Origin: Natrialba magadii ATCC 43099
GTDB lineage: Archaea > Halobacteriota > Halobacteria > Halobacteriales > Natrialbaceae
Direction of reading: 5' to 3'
Length of the DNA stretch: 64,000 nucleotides
NCBI RefSeq assembly: GCF_000025625.1
Contig: NC_013922.1
Span: 1,860,001-1,924,000, forward strand
Part shown: positions 8,473 through 17,521 of the stretch, in pieces
How the letters are laid out: each line of letters starts with the position of its first letter
Numbering within the stretch: position 1 is the stretch's first letter
Program-made: the position numbers and the translations under genes
Notes under the pieces: model-generated
The model's database searches: none
The model's input: only the letters and a program-made list of their open reading frames with translations
What the model was told of the DNA's origin: nothing

Positions 8473-9183
8473 GTGAATAGCCACCCGACCAGTTTCGCGA
8501 CACTCTCACCCGACGCACCCATGAAAACAACAGCGTCACCGAAAGCACCGCTTCCAGTACAGACACCGAACCAACTCGAGGAGCGCTCGCGCCGAGCGCG
8601 GACCGAACCGATGTCCGTCCTCCCGCTCGGCGACGGTCTCTACGAGGTCGAATCCGCGAGCGACCACACCTACCTCGTCGATCTCGGGGCGGGCCGGTGT
8701 ACCTGTCCTGACCATATCTTCCGCAGCGCCCGCTGCAAGCACATTCGCCGTGTCGCCATCGAGATCACCGACGGCCGCACCCCACCGCCAGGACAGCTTG
8801 CCGTGGAGTGCCAGAACACCGACTGCCACGAGTCGGTCTTCGTCGACGAGGACGCTGGCGGTGGCGCTGGCACCGACGACGAAGCGTCCGGACAGCCAGT
8901 CTACTGCGAGTCGCACACACTCTGGCCGGGCGATACGGTGGTCGACCGAGAGACCGGCGACCGACTCACAGTCGTCGATGTTTCCGACCTGCGGGCGGAC
9001 GCGGTCCGAATCGATGCGGCAAACTGCACCGTCGCAGAGTACGGCACGAATTCGGAGTACGACCCCAACGTCCCCGTTGTCGGTGTCGTCTATCCACATG
9101 CTACCGTGCGACCGAACGGCGTCGTCCCCAACTCGCTGCGGGTGTACGTCTTCCCGCGGACGCGACTCGAGAAGTGCGCCTGA
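8473..9183 (+). CDS. SWIM zinc-finger protein
   Basis: A 236-residue protein with CTCPDHIFRSARCKHIRRV near residues 76-94, the CxC...CxH zinc ligands of a SWIM domain, which binds DNA or protein. A second Cys cluster (ECQNTDCHES...YCESH) near residues 115-145 may bind another zinc. TTATAC near 8447-8452 lies about 25 bases before the GTG at 8473, which supports a leaderless GTG start. The Met at 8521 is the alternative and would remove 16 residues. It is followed after about 100 bases by the acyl-CoA dehydrogenase. The cellular role is unknown. Confidence 0.75.
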   Translation: MNSHPTSFATLSPDAPMKTTASPKAPLPVQTPNQLEERSRRARTEPMSVLPLGDGLYEVESASDHTYLVDLGAGRCTCPDHIFRSARCKHIRRVAIEITDGRTPPPGQLAVECQNTDCHESVFVDEDAGGGAGTDDEASGQPVYCESHTLWPGDTVVDRETGDRLTVVDVSDLRADAVRIDAANCTVAEYGTNSEYDPNVPVVGVVYPHATVRPNGVVPNSLRVYVFPRTRLEKCA

Positions 9184-9285
9184 GACGCCGTCCGAACACG
9201 CGTTCCGGACCAAACGGAAACAGTACCCAACCGAGAAACTGTTTCGTTACTCCCGTTTTATTGAGATGCGGTAACAATTGCGTGC

Positions 9286-11163
9286 ATGGACACGGACGTC
9301 GGAATCGACTACGGCACATTCGAGGAAGGCCGGCACGTCAACTACTGGGAACTCGATCAGACGCTCCAGCGCGAGCTTCGGCGCGGCTACACCGACGACG
9401 AGTTCGACTGGGCCGAATCGCGACTCTCGGCGTTCGGCGAAACCGTCGGTCACACCATCGCAGACAACGCCGACGACATCGACAATCACAGCCCTGAACT
9501 CGAGCCCTACGACAAGTACGGCGAGGTGCAAAACTGGGTTCGATATCCGGAGGCACAGTACGAGAACGAACGCCTCACCTACGAACAGGGCATCGTCGCG
9601 GATTCCTTCGAAGCGCCGCCAGGTCGCGATGAACCGATGCCGCTCTCGCACAACCTCGCGATGCAGTACCTGCTCTCCTACGCGGATCCGGGCTTTGACT
9701 GTCCGGTCGCGATGACCGCCGGCGCGGCGCTCGTTCTCGAGAAGTTCGGCCGCGAGGACGACGTGCTATGTGAGTACTACGACGCCCTCACGAGCCGCGA
9801 CTACGAGGACCTGATCGAGGGCGCGATGTTCCTCACAGAAAAGCAAGGCGGCAGCGACGTCGGTGCGAACGAGACTCGCGCCGAGTGGGACGAGAGCGCG
9901 GGCTACTGGCGACTCAGCGGCGAGAAGTGGTTCTGTTCGAATATCGACGCCGAAGGAACGCTCGCACTCGCCCGGACCGAGAACGCGCCGGCGGGAACCG
10001 CAGGCCTCTCGATGTTCCTCGTTCCGCACGCAGATCCCGACGGTGTGAGCAGAGACGACTCCGACGATGCAGACGGGAACGGACCCTACACCAAGGGACA
10101 GCGACGGGAAGACGGACCGCTCGCACCTGCAGAGACCAACGACCAGTTCTATCGTCGGCTCAAGGACAAACTCGGGACGATTTCGGTCCCCACCGGTGAG
10201 GTCGAGTTCACCGGCGCGAAGGCGTACCTCGTTGGCGAGGAGGAAGCGGGCTTCCGGCAGATGGCCGAGATGCTCAACCTCGAACGCCTCTCGAACGCGG
10301 CCGCCTCCTGTGGCATCATCGGCCGCGTCCTCCTCGAGAGCAAGATCTACGCGGCGAACCGCGAAGCCTTCGGTGAAACCATCGACCAGTACCCACTCAT
10401 GCGCGCGGATCTCGTCGACATGGCCGTCACCCACGAGGCCGCGACGACGTATACATTCGAGGCGGCGCGGCTGCTTTCGAAGCGCGAACGTGCAGAACGG
10501 GCGGGTGAGACGGCAGACGACGCCTACCGACTCATGCGACTGCTGATCCCCATCGCCAAGGCCCGCACCGCCCGAATGGCCGTCGACACCGCCTCCTACG
10601 GAATGGAGATTCACGGCGGCAACGGCTACGTGAACGAGTTCGTCACCAACCGTCTCCTCCGGGACGCGCAGGTCCTCCCGATCTGGGAGGGCACCGAGAA
10701 CATCCTCTCACTGGATGTCCTCCGGGCGCTCGAACGCGAAGAGGCTCACGAACCGCTGCAGGCCGCGATCAGCGAGCGACTCGAGTACGTCTCGCATCCA
10801 GCGCTGGCAGATGCCGCCGCGACGGTCGAGAGTGAGTTCCACGACCTGCTGGGCGCGCTCGCGACGCTCGCTGGTGAGGACACCGAGTACGCGCAACTGT
10901 CCGCAAAGCGCCTTGCACACTACGTCTTCGACGTTTTCACTGCTGCGTTGTTGCTCGAGCGCGCACAGCGCGACCTGGACGAGGATGAGAACGGTCGACT
11001 GGCACTCGTCGCAACGCGGTTCGTCTCACGAGAACTTGCGGACCGAGATGCGCGCGGAATCACGAGCGGCGATCGGTTCCCGATAGAGCAGTTCGATAGC
11101 GTAGTTCGGTATACGCCGGTCGAGCCGGAATCGATTACGGATGCCGTTGCAGCCGACGATTGA
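9286..11163 (+). CDS. Acyl-CoA dehydrogenase family protein (AidB-like size)
   Basis: A 625-residue flavoprotein of the acyl-CoA dehydrogenase fold. FLTEKQGGSDVGANET is the FAD and substrate-binding loop, GEKWFCSN the middle beta domain, and MEIHGGNGYVNEF with LPIWEGTENI the conserved C-terminal signature. At 625 residues it is longer than ordinary ACADs (about 380) and matches the AidB-like branch with an extra C-terminal helical part. It may oxidise branched or unusual acyl-CoAs; substrate and physiological role are not readable. It stands alone, with unrelated neighbours. Confidence 0.85.
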   Translation: MDTDVGIDYGTFEEGRHVNYWELDQTLQRELRRGYTDDEFDWAESRLSAFGETVGHTIADNADDIDNHSPELEPYDKYGEVQNWVRYPEAQYENERLTYEQGIVADSFEAPPGRDEPMPLSHNLAMQYLLSYADPGFDCPVAMTAGAALVLEKFGREDDVLCEYYDALTSRDYEDLIEGAMFLTEKQGGSDVGANETRAEWDESAGYWRLSGEKWFCSNIDAEGTLALARTENAPAGTAGLSMFLVPHADPDGVSRDDSDDADGNGPYTKGQRREDGPLAPAETNDQFYRRLKDKLGTISVPTGEVEFTGAKAYLVGEEEAGFRQMAEMLNLERLSNAAASCGIIGRVLLESKIYAANREAFGETIDQYPLMRADLVDMAVTHEAATTYTFEAARLLSKRERAERAGETADDAYRLMRLLIPIAKARTARMAVDTASYGMEIHGGNGYVNEFVTNRLLRDAQVLPIWEGTENILSLDVLRALEREEAHEPLQAAISERLEYVSHPALADAAATVESEFHDLLGALATLAGEDTEYAQLSAKRLAHYVFDVFTAALLLERAQRDLDEDENGRLALVATRFVSRELADRDARGITSGDRFPIEQFDSVVRYTPVEPESITDAVAADD

Positions 11164-11243
11164 TGGCGTGAGCGGATTGGGACCGGGTCGTGCAAAACCG
11201 GTGCCGTAACGTATTACTAGAAGCAATTTGTTCGAAGATGTAG

Positions 11244-11927
11244 ATGAAGCGAACTATTTTGACGGCGACGCTCTTGCTCGTCGGAATTTCGTTGCTTCTG
11301 AATCCGCTCTATCTCTCTCCTGGCAATCTGGACGGAGAAGCGACCGAAATCACGTACGAAGTCGACGTGGTCGAAACCAGAACCGAAGCCTCCCAGGCGC
11401 TCTCCCTGTCCGAATCGATACTGTCGTGTGGTGCCCAGGGCGAACGACCCTGCGCACTCGAGCGGGCAGTCCTCGAGCAAGGGGAACTCGAGTTCGACGG
11501 GACGCTCACGGATGACCAGACCGGCGACCACGACGTTCACCAGCGACAGAACGCACGGTACGACGTCGTCCAACTCGATGGGGAGTATTACGCTCCCGAA
11601 CTGAACCAGACTGGAGAGACGACGGTGCTGACGCTCCGCGAGGTTTCGATGATGGAGGCACTCGAGCACGCCGCAATCTCGAGTGACGAAGCGTCCGACG
11701 ACGTTCAGACTGCAGTCGAGACGGGATCGGTCCAGCTCTACGACGAGCGGGTCCCGGAATTCGAACAAGCGCTGCCGATCGAACACGACGGAGAGCTGTA
11801 CGCTGTCGACGGGGTCAGATACGACGGGACGCCAGACGAAGACCTGATACTCACGCGCTTGGGGCTGTTTTTCGCCGGCGTGACGGCGATCTGCTTTGCG
11901 TGGGTCCGCCGCGGAAACACGGACTGA
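11244..11927 (+). CDS. Membrane-anchored extracellular protein, unknown
   Basis: A 227-residue protein I do not recognise. It has an N-terminal hydrophobic segment (residues 5-22), an acidic extracytoplasmic part of about 170 residues with two cysteines (SCGAQGERPC), and a C-terminal membrane segment (about 203-220) followed by WVRRGN. This two-anchor topology would leave the middle domain outside the cell. There is no lipobox. The flanking genes give no hint of function. Confidence 0.6.
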   Translation: MKRTILTATLLLVGISLLLNPLYLSPGNLDGEATEITYEVDVVETRTEASQALSLSESILSCGAQGERPCALERAVLEQGELEFDGTLTDDQTGDHDVHQRQNARYDVVQLDGEYYAPELNQTGETTVLTLREVSMMEALEHAAISSDEASDDVQTAVETGSVQLYDERVPEFEQALPIEHDGELYAVDGVRYDGTPDEDLILTRLGLFFAGVTAICFAWVRRGNTD

Positions 11928-12060
11928 TCAACCACCGATCACTCCGTCCGTTTGAATGGCACATCGCTTCTCATCGTTGTGAAGGCGTCTGGCCGGCATC
12001 TACATCGTCGCGACGAGGCGCTAAAGCGTAGTTTCGACTGCCAAACGATACCCGTCAAAC

Positions 12061-12165
12061 CACACCCGCTAAACGACGCCCACCAAACCACACCCGCTAA
12101 ACGACGCCCACCAGACCACACCCGCTAAACGACGCCCACCAGACCACACCCGCTAAACGACACCC
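12061..12165. repeat. Four 28-bp tandem repeats
   Basis: CACACCCGCTAAACGACGCC begins each 28-bp unit, at 12061, 12089, 12117 and 12145, with small changes; the last unit is incomplete and a weaker copy is visible just before 12061. The array fills most of the gap 11928-12176 between two convergent genes and abuts the stop of hjc. It is a minisatellite with no coding potential. Confidence 0.9.
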
Positions 12166-12176
12166 GTTCGTCGATC

Positions 12177-12701
12177 CTACTCGAGTGCTCGCGCTGCTTC
12201 CTCGACGTCCATCACGCCCTGTTCGACTGCGTTGAGGACCCGAAGAATGTCCTCGTCTGGACCGTCGTCGCCATCTTCGTCACCGAGTTCGTCGAGCGTG
12301 ACCTTCTCCGAGGCACCGACGAACTCCGCGAAGTCGGTGCCGTCGGCGAGTGCGGTCTCCTTCTTCACGCGGTAGTTCCCGCCGTCAGTGACGTGCAGGT
12401 CTGCAGGGTGGAAGAAGTACCAGTCTTCGCGGTCGAACCGGACGCCGATGCGGGGCTTCGCGCCGAAGTTCTGTGCAAAGTAGATGAGCGCTTCGACCTC
12501 CTCGCCAGTGAGATAGATCGGATCGCCCGAACTCGATTTGGCCTCGACTGCGTAGAACTGTTCGCCGTCGCCGGCGAGTACGTCGGGGAGTTCGCGTTCC
12601 GTCGCCGAACCGCTTGCGGGCGCGCGCATCACCGCGAAGCCGGCCTCGTCGAGTTCGTTGACGAGTTCGCGTTCGCGGCGGTCGCCCTTCGCCTGAGACA
12701 T
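12177..12701 (-). CDS. hjc: Holliday junction resolvase Hjc
   Basis: A 174-residue archaeal resolvase that cuts four-way DNA junctions during recombination repair. The nuclease core follows the family pattern: E12 in RRERELV, D40 in LPDVLAG, then E53 and K55 in AVEAKSS, the metal-binding E/D/ExK set. A Ser30-type residue lies in ASGSATE. The C-terminal 50 residues form an acidic haloarchaeal extension absent from the short crenarchaeal enzymes. The Met at 12701 directly precedes the conserved start SQAKGDRRE. Confidence 0.9.
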   Translation of the reverse strand: MSQAKGDRRERELVNELDEAGFAVMRAPASGSATERELPDVLAGDGEQFYAVEAKSSSGDPIYLTGEEVEALIYFAQNFGAKPRIGVRFDREDWYFFHPADLHVTDGGNYRVKKETALADGTDFAEFVGASEKVTLDELGDEDGDDGPDEDILRVLNAVEQGVMDVEEAARALE

Positions 12702-12787
12702 ACGAGTAGTTCGTCGAGGGGTGGTAATAAACCGGGCGAAGCGCCAGCCCGGAACGCTGCAAAAGTGATCAGCGGGCTGTCGTGACG

Positions 12788-13612
12788 TTACAGTGGGAGC
12801 GCAGCAACGATGCCGCCACCGAGAGCCATCGCCGCCTCGAGTTCCTCCGGTGCGAATCGGACCACGAGATAGAGGATCGCGAACTGAATTGCGTTGAACG
12901 CAGCGTGAGCAGCTGTCGGAACGAGCAGGTTGTCGGTCCGCGCGTAGAGGTAGCCAAAGATCAGCGAGCCACCGAAGACGACGGCGAGCGAGACGCCAAT
13001 CGCGCCGAGTGGGGCAAACGAGCCATCGGCTGCGAGCGCGTAGGCAGGAATGTGAACCAGCGCGAAGATGGCGCTCGTGACGATAACCGCACCGATGCGA
13101 GAGAAGCCGGCGTACAGCCGCTTTTGGATCACGTTTCGGAAGAGGAACTCCTCTGCGGGCGCGTTGAAGAGGAAGACGATCACGATCATGAGCAGAATCA
13201 TGTTCGGGTCGTCACCGACCAGTGTCATCACCTGATTCTCGGAGGAGGGCAACTGAAGCACCGTCGCGACGAGATTGACGACCATCACGAACGCGATGCT
13301 ACCGACAATCCCGATGCCGACGTAGCGCCAGCCCCGACGCGAGGGCCACTCGAGATCGAGCCAGTCCCAGCCTCGCCCTGTATAGCGGAGATAGAGCCCG
13401 CCGACGAGGAAGAAGCCGACGAAGTTCAGGGTGAGGAGGACGAATATCGCGGCGTTCGAGGCGTCACCCGGAGATTCGAGGAGTGTTGGATCGAGCAGGA
13501 ACGCCGGTAGCGTGACGAATTCAGCGGCGACTAAGCCGAGGAGTGCGAGGCCGAAACCGACGAGGGTCGATCGAAGCGGCCCGTCCGTCCGTTGCTGTGG
13601 GGACGTTTCCAT
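12788..13612 (-). CDS. CPBP-family intramembrane protease
   Basis: A 274-residue membrane protein with about eight hydrophobic helices. It carries the CPBP (Abi, CAAX-protease-like) motifs in order: [15 protein letters not shown] with the catalytic Glu pair and Arg, ALVHIP with the first His, and HAAFNAIQ with the second His and Asn. These are the metal and catalytic residues of the Rce1-like glutamic proteases. The substrate is unknown; roles in protein maturation or self-immunity are known in related bacterial members. It stands alone. Confidence 0.85.
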   Translation of the reverse strand: METSPQQRTDGPLRSTLVGFGLALLGLVAAEFVTLPAFLLDPTLLESPGDASNAAIFVLLTLNFVGFFLVGGLYLRYTGRGWDWLDLEWPSRRGWRYVGIGIVGSIAFVMVVNLVATVLQLPSSENQVMTLVGDDPNMILLMIVIVFLFNAPAEEFLFRNVIQKRLYAGFSRIGAVIVTSAIFALVHIPAYALAADGSFAPLGAIGVSLAVVFGGSLIFGYLYARTDNLLVPTAAHAAFNAIQFAILYLVVRFAPEELEAAMALGGGIVAALPL

Positions 13613-13818
13613 GTCCCGGAGTTTGGTGTCTGGCCTCTTGGGCGTTCCTCTCTCGTATCGCGGTTGACGTGTGACCCGGAGTCAGGAGTGGTACGGGTCA
13701 GGAAAGAGTATACGAGTCGATGACAATGTGAGGTGCGAGACGGTGGAGGGGAGTCAAAATGAACGAAGTCAAAACAAAACCGAATCGAATCCAAAGCGAA
13801 GCCACAATCAACTGAAAA

Positions 13819-14700
13819 TCAGAACCCTGGAATCAATTCAGAGACCACACTCACCACCCCGAGAACACCGATCGCAAACACACTCCACATCACCCACGGC
13901 CCCCACCGCTCGTGCCAGGAGTTCACCCGCACCGTCTGGACGTGTTTCACCTGCTTAATCCCGCCGTCGGTGCGATAAGTGAGCACCACCGGCACCGAAT
14001 ACCGCCCCGGTGGTGCATCCGCCCGCGTGTTGCACTCGAGTATGTACGCCGGCACCTCGCGCCGGTTGCCGTCGAGGGGCTTCTGGCGCAGCCCGTACTC
14101 GCTACCGCCAGCAGCGTCGACATCTGACTGGAAGACCGACGGATCGGGTAAGTCTGACGCGGACGAGCGAGAATCAGCGTCGGCCTGCGATCGATCACCG
14201 CCGCGACCGGCGGCGTTACGACGAATCGTTCCTGGCTCTTCCAGGTCGAGGACGCCGTCGTGGCCGTGAAAGACGCTGAGCGCGTCCGCAGAAATGGCGC
14301 CACAACCCGAGACGAACACGCCGAGTTCGATCTGCTCGCCGGGGTTGATCCGCTCGCGCCTGAGAAAGACATCGAGGTCGGGGTCGTCGAGCGAGCCAGC
14401 GCCCTCGATAGCGAGGCTGATCTCGAGTGGCCCGTCCGCGTCGATCTGCGAGCGGGTGAGGAGTGGTCCAATCGAGTACGAGCCAGGGTCCGGTTCCGGC
14501 AGGAACGTGTGTGCCGGCGATTCGCCGTCGCTCCCGTCAGTTGTGGTGGTGTCACTAGGGCCGATGTCTGCAGTCTCCTCGACAGCCTCGGCGGCCACGG
14601 ATTCCTCAACCACAGACTCCTCGACAGCCTCCGCGGTATCCGACTCGCTCACACCACCGGTTTCGGGCGACGGCTCGGACATTCGATACGTGACCGTCAC
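13819..14700 (-). CDS. Membrane-tethered acidic protein, unknown
   Basis: A 293-residue protein, not recognised. The first 70 residues are a low-complexity acidic stretch (EESVVEESVAAEAVEE). The middle (about 75-250) looks like an all-beta domain. One C-terminal membrane helix (about 268-288) follows SWHERWGPWVMW, making it a tail-anchored protein with the domain likely in the cytoplasm. There is no signal peptide. The start is uncertain: MTVTYRMSEPS has a second Met at residue 7 (14682). Confidence 0.6.
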   Translation of the reverse strand: MTVTYRMSEPSPETGGVSESDTAEAVEESVVEESVAAEAVEETADIGPSDTTTTDGSDGESPAHTFLPEPDPGSYSIGPLLTRSQIDADGPLEISLAIEGAGSLDDPDLDVFLRRERINPGEQIELGVFVSGCGAISADALSVFHGHDGVLDLEEPGTIRRNAAGRGGDRSQADADSRSSASDLPDPSVFQSDVDAAGGSEYGLRQKPLDGNRREVPAYILECNTRADAPPGRYSVPVVLTYRTDGGIKQVKHVQTVRVNSWHERWGPWVMWSVFAIGVLGVVSVVSELIPGF

Positions 14701-15014
14701 GCCCGACCACTTTCAGCGTGGTGGCCGCTCGAACGACCGAACAAACCACTGTCCGCACCAGTTCCAACTCACCGGCGATCATCCGATTGAACACTCCTGT
14801 TCTCTTCCAACAACTACCGCTGACTCGTTCAGATCGGTCCCATTCATCGGTACTCGTGGTCGTTCGGCTTCGTATTCGTCGGCGTTTTCGTGAAAGGCTG
14901 GCGCTGTTGTCCTCTGGGGCGCTCAGATCGAAGCTGTCTCGCCAACTGTCAAAATAGTACATGGGGCTTAAGTTCAAATTATTAATATAATAGGGGTTCT
15001 AATAACCTAATGCA
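14701..15014. promoter_or_regulatory. Divergent promoter region, strong AT-rich TATA box for the 15015 gene
   Basis: No gene in this 314-base gap. Near its right end ATTATTAATATAATA (14979-14993) is a strong TATA region centred about 27 bases before the ATG at 15015, so the downstream mRNA should be leaderless. An out-of-frame ATG at 15010 lies just ahead of the chosen start and is probably unused. Confidence 0.55.
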
Positions 15015-15602
15015 ATGCAAGACGAAAGCCGCAGATTGGTCCTCAAAAAAGCCGCTGCTGCCGTTGTTGCAAGCGGAGCAGTAGCGGGAAGCGTATCGGC
15101 AAGCAACGGTATCGGCGTTGCCATCGAAGAGAACGAAACGATCGAACCCTCCACCGCAGACGATCTCGAGGCTGTTTCGGTCGATCAACAGGAATCTGAA
15201 CCTTCCACCGCGGACGATCTCGAGACTGTTTCGGTTGACCACGAGGAAGTCGAACACTCCGAATACGGCGACCGGCTCACGACCAGCGTGGAAGAAGACG
15301 ATGTCGACTTACGCGACGTCGGCACAGCAGCGACCCACGATAGCAAAGTCAGACCAGGAGGACGAAACGAGCACGGACGGTACGACGTTGCCGTCGGTGA
15401 CGAGATCACCGTCCAATCGTTCTACACTCCAGCAAGCGAAGACCTTCGCATCGAACTCGGTGGGGCCGGGGCGTTCGTCGACGATGGTGGTTCGGTGACG
15501 TTCACCGTCGAAGAAGGAAGCGCCACGGTTCCGGTAGAAGTCGTCGCGCCAATTACGAACGACGACATCGTCGACTACGACATCGCCGTCGACGCACCGT
15601 AG
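15015..15602 (+). CDS. Tat-exported protein with internal duplication, unknown
   Basis: A 195-residue protein. Residues 5-30 (SRRLVLKKAAAAVVASGAV...) look like a Tat signal with twin arginine and a hydrophobic core ending in SVSAS. An 18-residue unit EPSTADDLEAVSVDQQES is repeated at 44-61 and 62-79. The C-terminal half (about 120-195) is rich in beta-type sequence and ends without a membrane anchor, so the protein is probably secreted. The family is unknown. It is driven by the leaderless TATA box just upstream and is convergent with the SAH hydrolase gene. Confidence 0.6.
   Translation: MQDESRRLVLKKAAAAVVASGAVAGSVSASNGIGVAIEENETIEPSTADDLEAVSVDQQESEPSTADDLETVSVDHEEVEHSEYGDRLTTSVEEDDVDLRDVGTAATHDSKVRPGGRNEHGRYDVAVGDEITVQSFYTPASEDLRIELGGAGAFVDDGGSVTFTVEEGSATVPVEVVAPITNDDIVDYDIAVDAP
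15144..15251 (+). repeat. 54-bp in-frame direct repeat, two copies
   Basis: Bases 15144-15197 and 15198-15251 are a tandem duplication inside the Tat-exported gene. They differ at about 10 positions, several of them silent, so the protein repeat is kept while the DNA drifts. It encodes the two 18-residue acidic units described in the gene entry. Confidence 0.85.
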
Positions 15603-15747
15603 AACGACTTCGGCGTCGATATTTCTCGACACCGTTCTGTCCACGATACGTTTGCGCGAGCCTCGTCAGTTGATCCGTCACAGGAATTCGTCGAGTCCGA
15701 ACGAATACCCCTCAAACCAGAACCTACCACGGCGGCTCGTTCTCGTG

Positions 15748-15850
15748 GGTTCACAGGCAGTTCAAGGCGAATGCCACGGGGATTGATCCCGTGGCGTGCG
15801 CAGGTTCACAGAATAATTGAGGCGGATGCCACGGGGCTGGACCCCGAGAC
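15748..15850. repeat. Two 55-bp repeats with hairpin, PATE-like
   Basis: Copy 1 (15748-15802) and copy 2 (15803 to about 15850) both start GGTTCACAG and contain ATGCCACGGGG. Copy 1 holds a stem GCCACGGG (15773-15780) pairing with CCCGTGGC (15788-15795) around a 7-base loop; in copy 2 the right arm has changed to CCCCGAGAC. A similar hairpin followed by GGTTCAC is at 29401-29430. Such solo palindromes in haloarchaea are often remains of IS200/IS605 ends. They lie between convergent genes and could also serve as a terminator. Confidence 0.55.
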
Positions 15851-15853
15851 AAT

Positions 15854-17137
15854 TTACGTCCCGTGGTCCCAGGAGCCCATGTACTCGTGCTGGGTGTCCG
15901 TCAGCGAGTCGAACTCGACGCCGTCGGCTGCGAGTTTGATCTCGGCAATCTCCTTGTCGAGTTCGTCCGGAACGTCGTGGACACCGGCGTCGTAGGCGTC
16001 GCCGTTATCGACGAGTTCGCGCACACAGGCCGCCTGCACACCGAACGACTGATCCATAACCTCGACCGGGTGGCCGAGCGAGACCGGCGCGGCGAGATTG
16101 ACGAGGCGACCCTCAGCGATGACGTTGAGGCGGCGGCCATCGTCCATCTCGTAGGCTTCGACGCCGTCACGGGCCTCGTAGCGGTCGGCTGCGAGGTCGT
16201 CGAGCGCGTCGAGATCAATTTCGATGTCGAAGTGGCCCGCGTTGGCGAGCACGACGCCGTCTTGCATCTTCTCGAAGTGCTCCTCGACGATGACATCGCG
16301 GTTGCCCGTCGTGGTCAGGAAGACGTCACCGACCTCGGCGGCCTCGGCCATCGGCATAACCTCGTAGCCCTCCATGTGGGCCTCGAGGGCGCGCCGTGGC
16401 TCGACCTCAGTGACGACGACGTTCGCGTTCTGACCGGCGGCCTTCTTCGCGACGCCCTTGCCACAGTAGCCGTAGCCAGCGACGACGACGGTCTTGCCGG
16501 CCCACGAGAGGTTCGTGGTCATCGCAATCGAGGCCAGCGATGACTCGCCGGTGCCGTGGACGTTGTCGAACAGGCGCTTCATTGGCGTGTCGTTCACGGC
16601 GAAGACCGGGTAGTCGAGCGCCCCGTCGTCGTCCATCGCGCGGAGGCGGTGGACGCCAGTGGTGGTCTCCTCGGCACCGCCGATGATGCCGTCGATGAGT
16701 TCGGGGTAGTCCTCGTGGATAGCGGCGACGAGGTCCATCCCGTCGTCGACCGTAATGGTGGGCTCGTGGGCGATGACGGCCTCGATGGCGTCGTAGTACT
16801 CGTCGTCGTCGACGCCGCGTTTGGCGTAGCTCGTGATGTTGTCGTGGGCGTCCAGCGCTGCCGAGACATCATCGTGGGTCGATAGTGGGTTGCAGCCGGT
16901 TACTGCGACCTCGGCACCGCCCTCGGCAAGGGTTTCGACGAGGATCGCCGTTTTCGCCTCGACGTGCATCGCCATCGCGATGCGTTCGCCGTCGAACGGT
17001 TTGTCGGCGACGAACTCCTCGCGGACGGACTCGAGAATGGGCATGTGTTGGGTTGCCCAGTCCATCTTCCGACGGCCGTCTTCGCGGGCCTCGTCGGCAT
17101 CGTCCAGCTGTTCGCTGATCGGCGGATAGTCGCTCAT
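15854..17137 (-). CDS. ahcY: S-adenosylhomocysteine hydrolase
   Basis: A 427-residue enzyme that splits S-adenosylhomocysteine to adenosine and homocysteine, keeping methylation reactions running. Visible parts are AMHVEAKTAILVETL (substrate domain), GCNPLSTHDDV, VFAVNDTPMKRLFDN, the NAD-binding loop VVVAGYGYCGKGVA, GHFDIEID and HPVEVMDQSF. Length matches archaeal and bacterial short forms. The Met at 17137 begins the conserved MSDYPPISEQL; the open frame extends 9 codons further without support. The SAH/MTA deaminase gene lies 1.3 kb away on the same strand. Confidence 0.95.
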   Translation of the reverse strand: MSDYPPISEQLDDADEAREDGRRKMDWATQHMPILESVREEFVADKPFDGERIAMAMHVEAKTAILVETLAEGGAEVAVTGCNPLSTHDDVSAALDAHDNITSYAKRGVDDDEYYDAIEAVIAHEPTITVDDGMDLVAAIHEDYPELIDGIIGGAEETTTGVHRLRAMDDDGALDYPVFAVNDTPMKRLFDNVHGTGESSLASIAMTTNLSWAGKTVVVAGYGYCGKGVAKKAAGQNANVVVTEVEPRRALEAHMEGYEVMPMAEAAEVGDVFLTTTGNRDVIVEEHFEKMQDGVVLANAGHFDIEIDLDALDDLAADRYEARDGVEAYEMDDGRRLNVIAEGRLVNLAAPVSLGHPVEVMDQSFGVQAACVRELVDNGDAYDAGVHDVPDELDKEIAEIKLAADGVEFDSLTDTQHEYMGSWDHGT

Positions 17138-17521
17138 ACCTTGACTGAGTGCGAGAGGGGCCAAAACCCTACCGAAGCGAGAACGAGAGGTGGGCTGGAG
17201 GGAGGCTACATCGGGCCCCCCAATTGCTCGTTCCTGTCAGTGGGTACGTCACAGAATAGCAGTGAAACCGGTGGAGTCGACCGCAGCGGTTCGTCAGTGG
17301 TGTGGATGTACTTCCACGGATCGTTCGACGGCAGCGACGATGACCACTGTGACCGATCCCGCGCCCGGCGACGGCGGGAGCGAGCGATGGGGTGGGTGGG
17401 GTGCCTCTGAAACACCGTATGGGTGCCGTCGGCCGATAGCAGGACCCGAATGGTGTGGATGTGGGGTGTCAGATGGTCAGATGGTCAGTCAACGAGTCAA
17501 CACGCAGGGATGGAACGGGTG
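17138..17521. other. Intergenic region, no gene seen
   Basis: 384 bases between two minus-strand genes. Short open frames exist on both strands but have unlikely compositions (WGGWG-type or Arg/Ser-rich) and no recognisable motif. The ahcY promoter should be at the left end. Near 17465 there is a short direct repeat, GATGGTCA, twice in a row. Confidence 0.5.
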
